Positions 24,659-32,315 of a stretch of DNA of 64,000 nucleotides are shown in pieces (the stretch's first letter is position 1; each line of letters opens with the position of its first letter). Below the pieces are notes generated by a model. It was given only the letters and a program-made list of their open reading frames with translations, was not told where the DNA came from and searched no databases. Source of the stretch: Verrucosispora sp. NA02020. Its GTDB lineage: Bacteria > Actinomycetota > Actinomycetes > Mycobacteriales > Micromonosporaceae. Made by a program: the position numbers and the translations under genes. The stretch is taken from contig NZ_CP054923.1 in the NCBI RefSeq assembly GCF_013364215.1, positions 3,038,001-3,102,000 on the forward strand. Reading direction: 5' to 3'.

Positions 24659-25831
24659 TCAGTCCACCAGCGGCGGGGCAGGCGGCGCGACCGTCGGGGA
24701 GACCAACGGGACGGGGTGGAACTCGTCCGGGTCGGTCGTCAGGTCGTACCAGTCGACGGCGCCGCCCTCCACGGGCTGCCAGATCGTCTTGCTGCGGCCG
24801 TCGGTGCGGATCGACGCCAGCGCCCGCAGTTCCCGGTAGTCACTGGCCTCGCGCTTCTCCTCGGGGAAGTAGGTCTCCGAGTACGCGGGCCGGGAGGTGC
24901 CGGTCAGGTCCCGGAAGAACGACGTCATGGACTCGCCGTCGGTGGGGGTCTCCGGCAGTCCCAGCAGGTCCAGGACGGTGGGCATGATGTCGACCAGCCG
25001 CACCTGTTCGTGGAACTCGCGGCCGGCCGGCACGCCCGGTCCGGAGAAGATCATCGGCACGTGCTGGGTGGTGTCGTGCAGCAGGCAGCCGTGCCCCTCC
25101 TCGTACGGGTGCCCGCGCTCCCCCGCGTGGTCGTTGGAATACCAGCCGCCGAGGTCCTCACCGTGGTCGGAGAAGCAGACGACGAGCATCGAGTCGATGT
25201 CGTGCCCGGCGGCAGCCAGCCGGTCGAGCAGCACTCCGAGGTAGTGGTCGCTGTAGGCGACCTCGCCCTCGTAGGGGTTGTCGACGGCCACGCCGACGTC
25301 CTCCGGCGGCTCGTACGGCCAGTGCGCGTCGAAGAAGTGGGCGAAGAGGAAGAAGGGCGAGTTCTGTTCGTCCAGCCAGTCGCCGGCCCGCTCGGCGACC
25401 ATCGGCGCCCGCTTGAGGGCCAGCCCGCGCAGCTTCACGTCGCCGACCGCGAGGGGGTCCCGCCCGTCGGGCAGCAGCGGGATCTCGTCGTCGTAGAAGT
25501 CGAAGCCGCGGTCGATGCCGTACCACTTGTTGAGACCCGGGCAGGAGACGACGGCGCCGGTCCGGTAGCCGACCTCGCGTAGTCGTTCGGCCAGTGTCGG
25601 CACGTCGGCGCGGAGTTGTTCACGGAACAGGTGACGGACGCCGTGGTTCGGTGGTTGCAGGCCGGTGAAGACCGTGGCGTGGCTGACCGGAGTCAGCGGG
25701 CAGGACGACACGGCCTGGCGGAACGTGACGCCTCGGCGGCGGAGCCCCTCCACGCCGGGGAACTTCCCGGAATATGCGACGTCGGCGCGGACGGTGTCGA
25801 GCGAGACGAAAAGGACACTGGGCCGGTCCAC
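24659..25831 (-). CDS. Sulfatase-like hydrolase of the alkaline phosphatase superfamily (Thr nucleophile)
   Basis: The 390-aa protein starts with the metal-binding VLFVSLDTVRADV and has a later FSDHGEDLGG, both hallmarks of the sulfatase/alkaline phosphatase fold. The nucleophile site reads TPVSHATVFTG. Thr47 stands where true sulfatases have the Cys or Ser (CxPSR) that matures to formylglycine, and His51 replaces the Arg. It therefore should not be a formylglycine sulfatase; a phosphoesterase or phospho/sulfo-transfer role is more likely. The first in-frame ATG at 25831 starts exactly at the domain. A related enzyme lies at 33979-35400. Confidence 0.75.
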   Translation of the reverse strand: MDRPSVLFVSLDTVRADVAYSGKFPGVEGLRRRGVTFRQAVSSCPLTPVSHATVFTGLQPPNHGVRHLFREQLRADVPTLAERLREVGYRTGAVVSCPGLNKWYGIDRGFDFYDDEIPLLPDGRDPLAVGDVKLRGLALKRAPMVAERAGDWLDEQNSPFFLFAHFFDAHWPYEPPEDVGVAVDNPYEGEVAYSDHYLGVLLDRLAAAGHDIDSMLVVCFSDHGEDLGGWYSNDHAGERGHPYEEGHGCLLHDTTQHVPMIFSGPGVPAGREFHEQVRLVDIMPTVLDLLGLPETPTDGESMTSFFRDLTGTSRPAYSETYFPEEKREASDYRELRALASIRTDGRSKTIWQPVEGGAVDWYDLTTDPDEFHPVPLVSPTVAPPAPPLVD

Positions 25832-25922
25832 GAGAACCCCCTCGCTGGCTACGGGCAGTCGGGAGATCGTACCTTATCGATGCTTTCATTGACGACCGCA
25901 GAAGTGGTCCGACGTCGACACG

Positions 25923-25951
25923 TTGACGGTGATCATCGTTGGCGTTATGTT
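25923..25951 (+). promoter_or_regulatory. Promoter of the ECF transporter operon
   Basis: TTGACG at 25923-25928 and TATGTT at 25946-25951 are 17 bases apart. The S-component ATG follows at 25978, so the 5' leader is only about 20 bases, too short for a riboswitch. Confidence 0.6.
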
Positions 25952-25977
25952 CGTCGCGATCGTCTTAGGGGGGCGCA

Positions 25978-26748
25978 ATGCGGTCGTGCATCCTGATGTG
26001 GAAATACCCGCAGATGGTGGTCCTCACGGCCGTCACTGCCGCTCTGTACGCGACCGCGTACATCGCGTTGTCGCCGTTCAGCATCGATCTGGTGCCGGGC
26101 GTCCTCAGTTTCTCCATCCGCACCATCTTCCCGATGGTTTTCGGAATCCTGTTCGGCCCGGCCGGCGCGTGGGGCCTCGGCATCGGAAACATTGTCGGCG
26201 ACCTGTTCACGGGCAGTCTGGCACTCGGCTCGGTATTCGGCTTCCTGTCGAACGCCCTGCTCGGCTACCTCGGTTTCACCCTCTGGTCCCGCTTCGGCCC
26301 CCGTCCGGCGCAGTTCGACGCCGACGTCGAGGACGCCCCGGCCGGTGACCGGGTCCGCCCGGTGCTGACCTACCTGGCCATCGGTGTGGTCGCGGCGGCG
26401 GCGAGCGCGGTCGTGCTCGCCTGGGGCCTCGACCTGCTCGGCTTCGTGCCGTTCCGGGTGGTCGCGGTCACCCTGGCCGCCAACTTCGTGATCGGCAACT
26501 GGGTCGGCGGTCTGCTGTACCTCCTCCTGCACCGGAGGGTCCGGGCGATGGGCGTGACCTGGGACGAGATCATGGATCTCGACGAGCCACCGGGCCGAGG
26601 ACCCCGCGCGCTGCTGGGCACCGCGCTCGTGGCGGTCGGCGGCATCGCCGGCTGGCTCGTCGGAATCCAGCTCGGCGGTTCCGACCTGCTCACCCCCGTC
26701 GTGGGCGTCGGCTTCGTGGCGGTGCTCCTCGGCTCGCTCCTCCTCTGA
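25978..26748 (+). CDS. ECF transporter S component (substrate-binding membrane protein)
   Basis: The 256-aa protein has about six membrane helices. The N-terminal part (LTAVTAALYATAYIAL, IRTIFPMVFGILFGPAGAWG, GNIVGDLFTG) looks like the substrate-binding S proteins of energy-coupling factor importers, of the QueT or YkoE sort. GGGGGG lies six bases before the ATG. It is followed at once by a double-ATPase gene and a T-component gene, so the window holds a complete dedicated ECF importer. The substrate, a vitamin, metal or small precursor, cannot be assigned. Both radical SAM enzymes need cobalamin, and thiamine is needed by the ThDP enzyme, but these links are speculative. Confidence 0.75.
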   Translation: MRSCILMWKYPQMVVLTAVTAALYATAYIALSPFSIDLVPGVLSFSIRTIFPMVFGILFGPAGAWGLGIGNIVGDLFTGSLALGSVFGFLSNALLGYLGFTLWSRFGPRPAQFDADVEDAPAGDRVRPVLTYLAIGVVAAAASAVVLAWGLDLLGFVPFRVVAVTLAANFVIGNWVGGLLYLLLHRRVRAMGVTWDEIMDLDEPPGRGPRALLGTALVAVGGIAGWLVGIQLGGSDLLTPVVGVGFVAVLLGSLLL

Positions 26749-26755
26749 CGGGACG

Positions 26756-28438
26756 ATGTCCTCCTCGCTGACCGCGCAGCAACTGGGCTTCACCTATCGG
26801 CGGTCCTCCACGGCGGCACTGACCGGGGTGGACCTGCGCCTGCCGCCCCAGCAGTTCACCGCGTTGCTGGGTGCGGCGGGCGCCGGGAAGTCCACCCTCG
26901 CCATGGCGCTGACCGGCCTGATCCCCCGCAGTGTCCGGGGGCGCCGGGAGGGCACCGTGCACCTCGACGGCCGGGATCTCGCCGAGCTGGCCGCCGCCGA
27001 GGTGGCACAGCACATCGGCATCGTCTTCCAGGACTTCGAGAGTCAGCTCTTCGCCACCAGCGTCACCCTGGAGCTCGCGTTCGGGCTGGAGAACCTGGCG
27101 GTCGAGACGACCGAGATGCGCCAGCGGGTCGAGGACTACCTGCGCCTGCTCCGGCTGACCGAGCTGCGCGACCGGGAACCGGCCACGCTCTCGGGCGGTC
27201 AGAAGCAACGGCTGGCACTGGCGGCGGCCCTGGCGCTCGAACCGGAGATCCTGATCCTGGACGAGCCGACCACCGACCTCGACGCGGCCAGCCGCGTCGA
27301 GGTGATCCGTGCGGCGCGGTGGTGGCGCGGTCGGCCTCGGACCCTCGTGCTGGTGGAACACGACACCGAGGCGGTGCTCGGCCCACCCGGCGGACCCGGT
27401 GCGGACCGGGTGGTGCTGCTGGAGGCCGGTCAGGTGGCGGTGGACGGCCCGGCCGACACCGTCCTGCGGGACCCCGCACTGCTGCGTCGGCACGGGGTCC
27501 GACCACCGCAGGTCGCCGACGTGTGCGACCGGCTCGGGCTGCCCGAGATCGCCCTCACCGTGGCCGAGGCGGTGCCGCTGATCGGATCGCTGCGCCCCTC
27601 GGCCGGGCCCGCCCGCGCGCGGGGGGCACCCGGACCGGCGGTGGTCAGCGCGCGACACCTCGACCACGAGTACCCCGACGGTCGGGCGCAGGCCCTGCGC
27701 GACGTGTCGGTGGACATCCACGAGGGACAGTTCACCGCCATCATGGGGCGGAACGGTTCCGGCAAGACGACCCTGGCCAAGGTGCTCAGCGGGTTGCTCG
27801 TCCCCGATGCGGGGCAGGTCGACGTGCTGGGCCGGGACCTGCGAGGGCTGCCCCGCGCCGACCTGGCCCGCCACGTGGGCTACGTGTTCCAGAACCCCGA
27901 CCACCAGCTCTTCTCGGCGACCGTGGCGGACGAGATCGCCTTCGGGCCGCGCAACTTCGGTCTCCCCGACGACGAGGTACGCGACCGGGTGGACGCCGCG
28001 CTGGCCGACGTCGGTCTGACCGAGCTGCGCCGGACCGACCCGTTCCTGCTGCGCAAGGGCGACCGGCAGCGCCTGGCCGTGGCGGCGGTGCTGGCCATGA
28101 GCCCCCGGGTGATCGTGCTGGACGAGCCGACCACCGGTCTCGACGAACGACAGCAGCAGGCGGTCATGCGGCTGCTGCGCCGCCTCAACCGGGCCGACCT
28201 GACCGTGGTCATGGTCACCCACCACGCGAACCTGGTCGCCGAGTACGCCGACCGGCTCGTCGTGATGACCGACGGGCGCATCGTCCTCGACGGGCCGCCC
28301 GAGGTGGTGTTCCGGCGTCGCGACGTGCTCGCCGCCGCGTCGGTGCTGCCGCCGCCCGTGGTGGACCTCGCCGACGAGCTGCGGGTGGACGCGCTCACGG
28401 TCGACGAACTCGCCGCTGTCCTCCGAGTAGGTCGGTGA
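26756..28438 (+). CDS. ECF transporter ATPase, two fused ABC domains
   Basis: The 560-aa protein has two ABC ATPases in tandem, each about 250 aa. The first has Walker A GAAGAGKST, LSGGQKQR and ILILDEPTTDLD. The second has Walker A GRNGSGKTT, Walker B VIVLDEPTTGLD and a divergent signature, LRKGDRQR, related to the LSKGE variant seen in other fused ECF ATPases. It replaces the separate EcfA and EcfA' subunits. The start lies seven bases after the S component, and its TGA overlaps the GTG of the T component. Confidence 0.9.
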   Translation: MSSSLTAQQLGFTYRRSSTAALTGVDLRLPPQQFTALLGAAGAGKSTLAMALTGLIPRSVRGRREGTVHLDGRDLAELAAAEVAQHIGIVFQDFESQLFATSVTLELAFGLENLAVETTEMRQRVEDYLRLLRLTELRDREPATLSGGQKQRLALAAALALEPEILILDEPTTDLDAASRVEVIRAARWWRGRPRTLVLVEHDTEAVLGPPGGPGADRVVLLEAGQVAVDGPADTVLRDPALLRRHGVRPPQVADVCDRLGLPEIALTVAEAVPLIGSLRPSAGPARARGAPGPAVVSARHLDHEYPDGRAQALRDVSVDIHEGQFTAIMGRNGSGKTTLAKVLSGLLVPDAGQVDVLGRDLRGLPRADLARHVGYVFQNPDHQLFSATVADEIAFGPRNFGLPDDEVRDRVDAALADVGLTELRRTDPFLLRKGDRQRLAVAAVLAMSPRVIVLDEPTTGLDERQQQAVMRLLRRLNRADLTVVMVTHHANLVAEYADRLVVMTDGRIVLDGPPEVVFRRRDVLAAASVLPPPVVDLADELRVDALTVDELAAVLRVGR

Positions 28439-29232
28439 CCGTGTACAAGAGCCTCTACCTCCACCGCGCGTCACCGGTGCACGCCCTCGATCCGCGGGCC
28501 AAGCTGCTGGGCCTGCTCGCGCTGGCCGGACTGCCGTTCGCCTTCAACGATCCCCGGTACGTGGCGGTGGTCGGGCTGATCGTGCTGGGGCTCTCCGCCG
28601 TTGCGGGGTGCCTGGGCAATCTGCGCCGCTTCCGCAACGTCTACCTGCTGGTGTTCGTGGTCAACGTCGTGCTGTGGCAGTTCACCATCGACGGCACCAC
28701 CACGCTGTTCGTGCTGGGTCCGGTCAGCGTCACCCGGGAGGCGCTGCTGTACGGCATCGCCGCCGCGCTGCGGTTCGTGGTCGTGCTGATGGTCGGTACG
28801 CTCTTCGTCTCCTGCACCAGCACCGAGGACGTCACCGTCGGGCTGGTGCACCTGCGCCTGCCGTACACCGTGGCGTTCGTCGTCTCCACCACGTTGCGCC
28901 TGGTGCCGGCGTTCATCACCGCGACGGGCACCGTGATCGAGGCGCAGACGGCGCGGGGCTTCGTGGCGGACAGTCGCAATCCGGTACGCCGGGTCCGCCA
29001 GCTCCTGCCCGTCGTGGTGCCGTTGATCGTCTACGCGCTGCGACACGGGTCGATGATGTCGCTGGCGATGGAGGCCCGGGGGTTCACCGTGCGCGGCGAC
29101 CGGACCAGCTACCGCACCCCGGTGATGACCGCCCGGGACGTCGCCGTGCTGGGCGGGCTGGCGATCATCCTGGCCGGTGCGATACACCTTCGACTGTCCG
29201 GTTACGGCGTGGTGCTGCCCGGACGGCTGTGA
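28435..29232 (+). CDS. ECF transporter T component (EcfT/CbiQ family)
   Basis: The 265-aa membrane protein has five to six helices and the two coupling-helix motifs of EcfT proteins, here QTARGF and MEARGF, whose Ala-Arg-Gly contacts the ATPases. The HRASPVHALDPRAKL beginning is also characteristic. The GTG at 28435 overlaps the ATPase stop (GTGA); a second GTG two codons on is possible. It is the scaffold that couples ATP hydrolysis to the S component. Confidence 0.9.
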   Translation: MTVYKSLYLHRASPVHALDPRAKLLGLLALAGLPFAFNDPRYVAVVGLIVLGLSAVAGCLGNLRRFRNVYLLVFVVNVVLWQFTIDGTTTLFVLGPVSVTREALLYGIAAALRFVVVLMVGTLFVSCTSTEDVTVGLVHLRLPYTVAFVVSTTLRLVPAFITATGTVIEAQTARGFVADSRNPVRRVRQLLPVVVPLIVYALRHGSMMSLAMEARGFTVRGDRTSYRTPVMTARDVAVLGGLAIILAGAIHLRLSGYGVVLPGRL

Positions 29233-29281
29233 CGGCCGGGCCGGGACCGTGGTGTCGCGGGCTCGGCCGGAAGGGAGCACG

Positions 29282-30148
29282 ATGACGCCTCGCCTGATCG
29301 CCACCGACGTGGACGGGACCCTGCTGCGCCCGGACGAGACGGTCTCCGCCCGCACCGGTCGCGCGTTGGCCGCGGTGGCCCGCTCGGGTACACCGTTGGC
29401 CCTGGTCACCGGCCGTCCACCGCGTTGGCTGCGTCCGGTGCTGGCGGAGACGGCGCACCGTGGGCCGGTGGTCTGCGCGAACGGGGCGATGCTCTACGAC
29501 GTACCGACGCAGCGGGTGTTGCGGTCGTACCCGATGGAGGTGGAGTGCCTGCGGGCGGTCGCCGAGAACATCCGGCGGATCCTGCCGGACGCGGCGTTCG
29601 CGGCCGAGTACGGTGACGCCTTCGTCCACGAGCCCGGTTACCGGCCCCGCTGGGACGTCGATCTGCCCGAGGTGAGCATCGTGGACCTGACGGTGGTGCT
29701 CGCCCGACCGGCGGTGAAGCTCCTGGTGCGGCACGCCGAACTCGGCGCGGACGCGATGTTCGCGCTCGTCCGGCCGGCGGTCGGCGACCTCGCGGTGGTG
29801 ACCCACGGTTCGGGTGACGCCCGGATGGAGATCTCCGCGCTCGGTGTCACCAAGGCCACCGCGCTGGCCGCGCTCGCCGAGGAACTCGGCATCGACCGGT
29901 CCGAGGTGATCGCCTTCGGTGACATGCCGAACGACCTGCCGATGATGGAGTGGGCCGGGCGGTCCTACGCGGTCGAGAACGCCCATCCCGACGTCCGGGC
30001 GATCGCGGACGAGGTGGTCGGGTCCAACAGCGAGGACGGTGTGGCCGGCGTGTTGGAGCGGTGGTGGCCGGTCGGCCCGCCCCGACCGGCGGTCAGTGCT
30101 CCCCGTCCCCGGTCCGCCGCCGCAGCCGCGCCAACTCGGCGGGACTGA
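29282..30148 (+). CDS. HAD-superfamily phosphatase (Cof type)
   Basis: The 288-aa protein has the HAD motifs in order: DVDGTLL at residues 9-15 with both catalytic Asp, LVTGRPP (motif II), a conserved Lys in VTKATAL and GDMPNDLPMM (motif IV), plus the large Cof-type cap. Members dephosphorylate sugar phosphates, nucleotides or phosphorylated cofactors. It follows the ECF genes by 49 bases on the same strand and may belong to that operon, which would fit processing of an imported or intermediate phosphate ester. An Ala/Pro/Arg-rich tail overlaps the convergent gene by 56 bases. Confidence 0.85.
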   Translation: MTPRLIATDVDGTLLRPDETVSARTGRALAAVARSGTPLALVTGRPPRWLRPVLAETAHRGPVVCANGAMLYDVPTQRVLRSYPMEVECLRAVAENIRRILPDAAFAAEYGDAFVHEPGYRPRWDVDLPEVSIVDLTVVLARPAVKLLVRHAELGADAMFALVRPAVGDLAVVTHGSGDARMEISALGVTKATALAALAEELGIDRSEVIAFGDMPNDLPMMEWAGRSYAVENAHPDVRAIADEVVGSNSEDGVAGVLERWWPVGPPRPAVSAPRPRSAAAAAPTRRD

Positions 30149-31286
30149 AGCCGGAGAGCCGACGGGCGTCGGTGTTGATCGGGTGTTTGTAGGGCGCTCC
30201 GGCGTCGTTGGCCTCCAGGAGTCGGTACACCCGTTCCTCGGCCTCCTGGACGGCCTCTTCGCTGCCCAGGAGGTGCCGGAGCCAGCGGTTGCCGTTGGCG
30301 ACGTGGGTCACCTCGTCGGCGGTGATGTACTCGAACACCATCGCGATGTGGTCCTCGCCGTCGGCCTTGAGTCGACGGTGGACGTTCTCCGCACTGTCGA
30401 GCGCCGCGCCCTCACCGATCCGCTGTTCGATGATGAGCCGTTCCGCGAGGTCGCGGCCGAGGGCGAACTTGTCCCACACCTCGTACTGCACCGGTTGGTC
30501 GCCGGGGGCCAGCCCGCACTCGTGGGCCCGCTGCATGAACAGCTCGAAGTGGCGGGCCTCGTCCCGGATCTGCTTGGCGAGGTCGTAGCGCAGACCCCAC
30601 GGCGCCTCGGGGTGGTGGGCCAGGACCGCCGCGCACACCTCGGTCGCGCACAGCTCGATGCGGTACGCCATGTCGTAGAGGATCGTGCCGTAGCGGCCCG
30701 GTCCGTCCGGGGGCACCGCCCGCCCCTCGCGCAGGTCGGGTTCGCGCCCGGGTCGTGCCGGGATCTCCGGAAGGGGTGGGCAGGGGGTGTCCGCGACGGG
30801 TCCGGTCGGCAGTCGGGACAGGACGTCCTGGCGGAGGGTGGGCTCGTAGGGCAGCACGTCGATGCGGTGCAGCACGTCGGTGAGGCACGCGACGGTGGTC
30901 TCGTCGGCGGCGCTCAACAGTCGGGACCGGTGCTGGAAGACCTGGTCCCGCAGGTCGGGGTAGCAGACACCGACCAACGCCGTCCGTTGCCGCCCCGGGT
31001 CGGACATCCGGGTCAGCCGGTTGAGCAGGCGCACCTGGGCGGTGTCCGGGGTGACACCGTCGGAGGTGCGGGTGCGCAGTGTGCCGATCCGCTCGTCGAT
31101 GAGCTGTGCACCCTGGGCCAGCGCCCAGATCTCCCGCGACAGCGCCAGCTTCTGATCGGTGGCCGGGATCCGGACCAGGACGCTCGCGGCGAGCCCCATG
31201 GTCTGTTCCATGGCGTCCCGGATCGTCGCCAGCGCCCGCCGGTTCTGGCTGAGGTCGAGTCCCTGTGGCACGAACTCCGGATCCAA
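30093..31286 (-). CDS. DUF455 family ferritin-like (putative diiron) protein
   Basis: The 397-aa protein has, in its second half, the helical pattern of DUF455: YRIELCATEVCAAVL, RDEARHFELFMQ with an ExxH motif, AERLIIEQRIGEG and a second ExxH in ADEVTHVANG. The two Glu and two ExxH motifs are what a ferritin-like diiron site needs, and all are intact, unlike the rubrerythrin-like protein at 23039. The N-terminal 170 residues are helical and not recognised. Related diiron proteins hydroxylate or N-oxygenate small molecules or tRNA. Its role here as an oxygenase is an inference. It converges on, and overlaps, the HAD gene. Confidence 0.7.
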   Translation of the reverse strand: MDPEFVPQGLDLSQNRRALATIRDAMEQTMGLAASVLVRIPATDQKLALSREIWALAQGAQLIDERIGTLRTRTSDGVTPDTAQVRLLNRLTRMSDPGRQRTALVGVCYPDLRDQVFQHRSRLLSAADETTVACLTDVLHRIDVLPYEPTLRQDVLSRLPTGPVADTPCPPLPEIPARPGREPDLREGRAVPPDGPGRYGTILYDMAYRIELCATEVCAAVLAHHPEAPWGLRYDLAKQIRDEARHFELFMQRAHECGLAPGDQPVQYEVWDKFALGRDLAERLIIEQRIGEGAALDSAENVHRRLKADGEDHIAMVFEYITADEVTHVANGNRWLRHLLGSEEAVQEAEERVYRLLEANDAGAPYKHPINTDARRLSGFSPAELARLRRRTGDGEH

Positions 31287-31498
31287 GCGGGAACCTCCCC
31301 GAGCGTTCGATCCTGCCGGTCGGGCCGTGCGGCTACGCGACGCCGTGGGCCGTCCGCATCCCTCTGAGGGCGGATCCTACAGCGCGTCGCGGGGGCCGAG
31401 GCAAGAGCGACACATCCATGGGAGTAACTGTCGTGTCGCGTTCGGACTTCGTCTACCATCGATCTTTGTGATGGCGGTTCGGGAGAGGATGTGACGAG

Positions 31499-32254
31499 GT
31501 GCTCACCGATGAGGAGCGCTTTCTGTTCGACCTGCGGGGCTTCGTGGTCCTCCGCGAGGTGCTCGACCCGGAGCAACTGGGTGAGGTCAACCGGATCATC
31601 GACGGCCAGGAGCTTCCGCCGCCCGGTGACACGTTCGCCGACCAGATCTTCTCCGGCTTCCTGAGCTGGGGGCCGGCCTTCACCGACCTGCTCGACCACG
31701 AGCGGGTCTTCCCCGTCGTGACCACCCTGCTGCCACGGCCCCGGCTGGACCGCTACTACGGCATCCGGATGCGGGCCGGCACCACGGGCCTGCCCCTGCA
31801 CGGCGGGGCGCTCGAAGCCGACGGCCAGTCGGAGTTCTACCACTTCCACCACGGCCGGATGGCCAACGGCGTGATCACGGTCAGTTGGGCACTCACCGAC
31901 ATGCTGGCCGGTCAGGGCGGCTTCGTGTGCATCCCGGGCAGCCACAAGAGCAACCACCCGCTGCCGAAGTCCTGGGACTACCGGGCCGAGGCGGTGCACC
32001 ACGTGCCGATGGCCGCCGGTGACGTGCTGGTCTTCAACGGGGCGATGGCGCACGGCACCCACCCCTGGCACGCCGACCACGAACGCCGGTCGGTCATGTT
32101 CAAGTACGCGCCGGGGCATCTCGCGTGGAGCAAGGTCTATCTGGATTGGGCGGCCGAGCTGCGGCAGTCCCTGAGTCCCCGTCAGCAGGCGTTGTTGGAG
32201 CCGCCGTACTGCTTGCCGCACCACGAGGACCCCACCGACCGCTTCGTGCGCTGA
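31499..32254 (+). CDS. Phytanoyl-CoA dioxygenase (PhyH) family protein
   Basis: The 251-aa protein has a double-stranded beta-helix PhyH pattern: FLFDLRGFVVLREVL at the start, VSWALTD, GGFVCIPGSHKSNHP and a distal His in AMAHGTHPW with a following Arg. The iron site motif, usually HxD, reads His101-Gly-Gly. Loss of this carboxylate is known in Fe/2-oxoglutarate halogenases, but a large uncharacterised PhyH subgroup also shows LHGG, so halogenation cannot be claimed. The GTG start has only a weak GACGAG before it. A hairpin separates it from the radical SAM gene downstream, on the same strand. Confidence 0.75.
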   Translation: MLTDEERFLFDLRGFVVLREVLDPEQLGEVNRIIDGQELPPPGDTFADQIFSGFLSWGPAFTDLLDHERVFPVVTTLLPRPRLDRYYGIRMRAGTTGLPLHGGALEADGQSEFYHFHHGRMANGVITVSWALTDMLAGQGGFVCIPGSHKSNHPLPKSWDYRAEAVHHVPMAAGDVLVFNGAMAHGTHPWHADHERRSVMFKYAPGHLAWSKVYLDWAAELRQSLSPRQQALLEPPYCLPHHEDPTDRFVR

Positions 32255-32269
32255 CCCTCCGCTGCCGGC

Positions 32270-32294
32270 GCGCCCGTCGCCCACCGACGGGCGC
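32270..32294 (+). terminator. Hairpin between the PhyH and radical SAM genes
   Basis: A perfect 10-bp stem (32270-32279 with 32285-32294) and a five-base loop lie 15 bases after the PhyH stop and 22 bases before the next start. It could end or attenuate transcription. Confidence 0.5.
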
Positions 32295-32315
32295 ACCACC
32301 GTCGAGAGGAACGCG

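Noticed and set aside
24659..25831. Formylglycine-type arylsulfatase
   Set aside because: Thr is at the modified position, and no formylglycine-generating enzyme is in the window.
25832..25977. Riboswitch ahead of the ECF importer
   Set aside because: The promoter leaves a leader of about 20 bases, too short for any known vitamin riboswitch.
27319..28434. Upstream extension of the ECF T-component frame
   Set aside because: It overlaps the ATPase gene fully in another frame; the conserved EcfT start is at 28435.
31499..32254. Fe/2-oxoglutarate halogenase
   Set aside because: The His-Gly-Gly motif is suggestive, but many uncharacterised PhyH proteins share LHGG, so halogenation is not supported.
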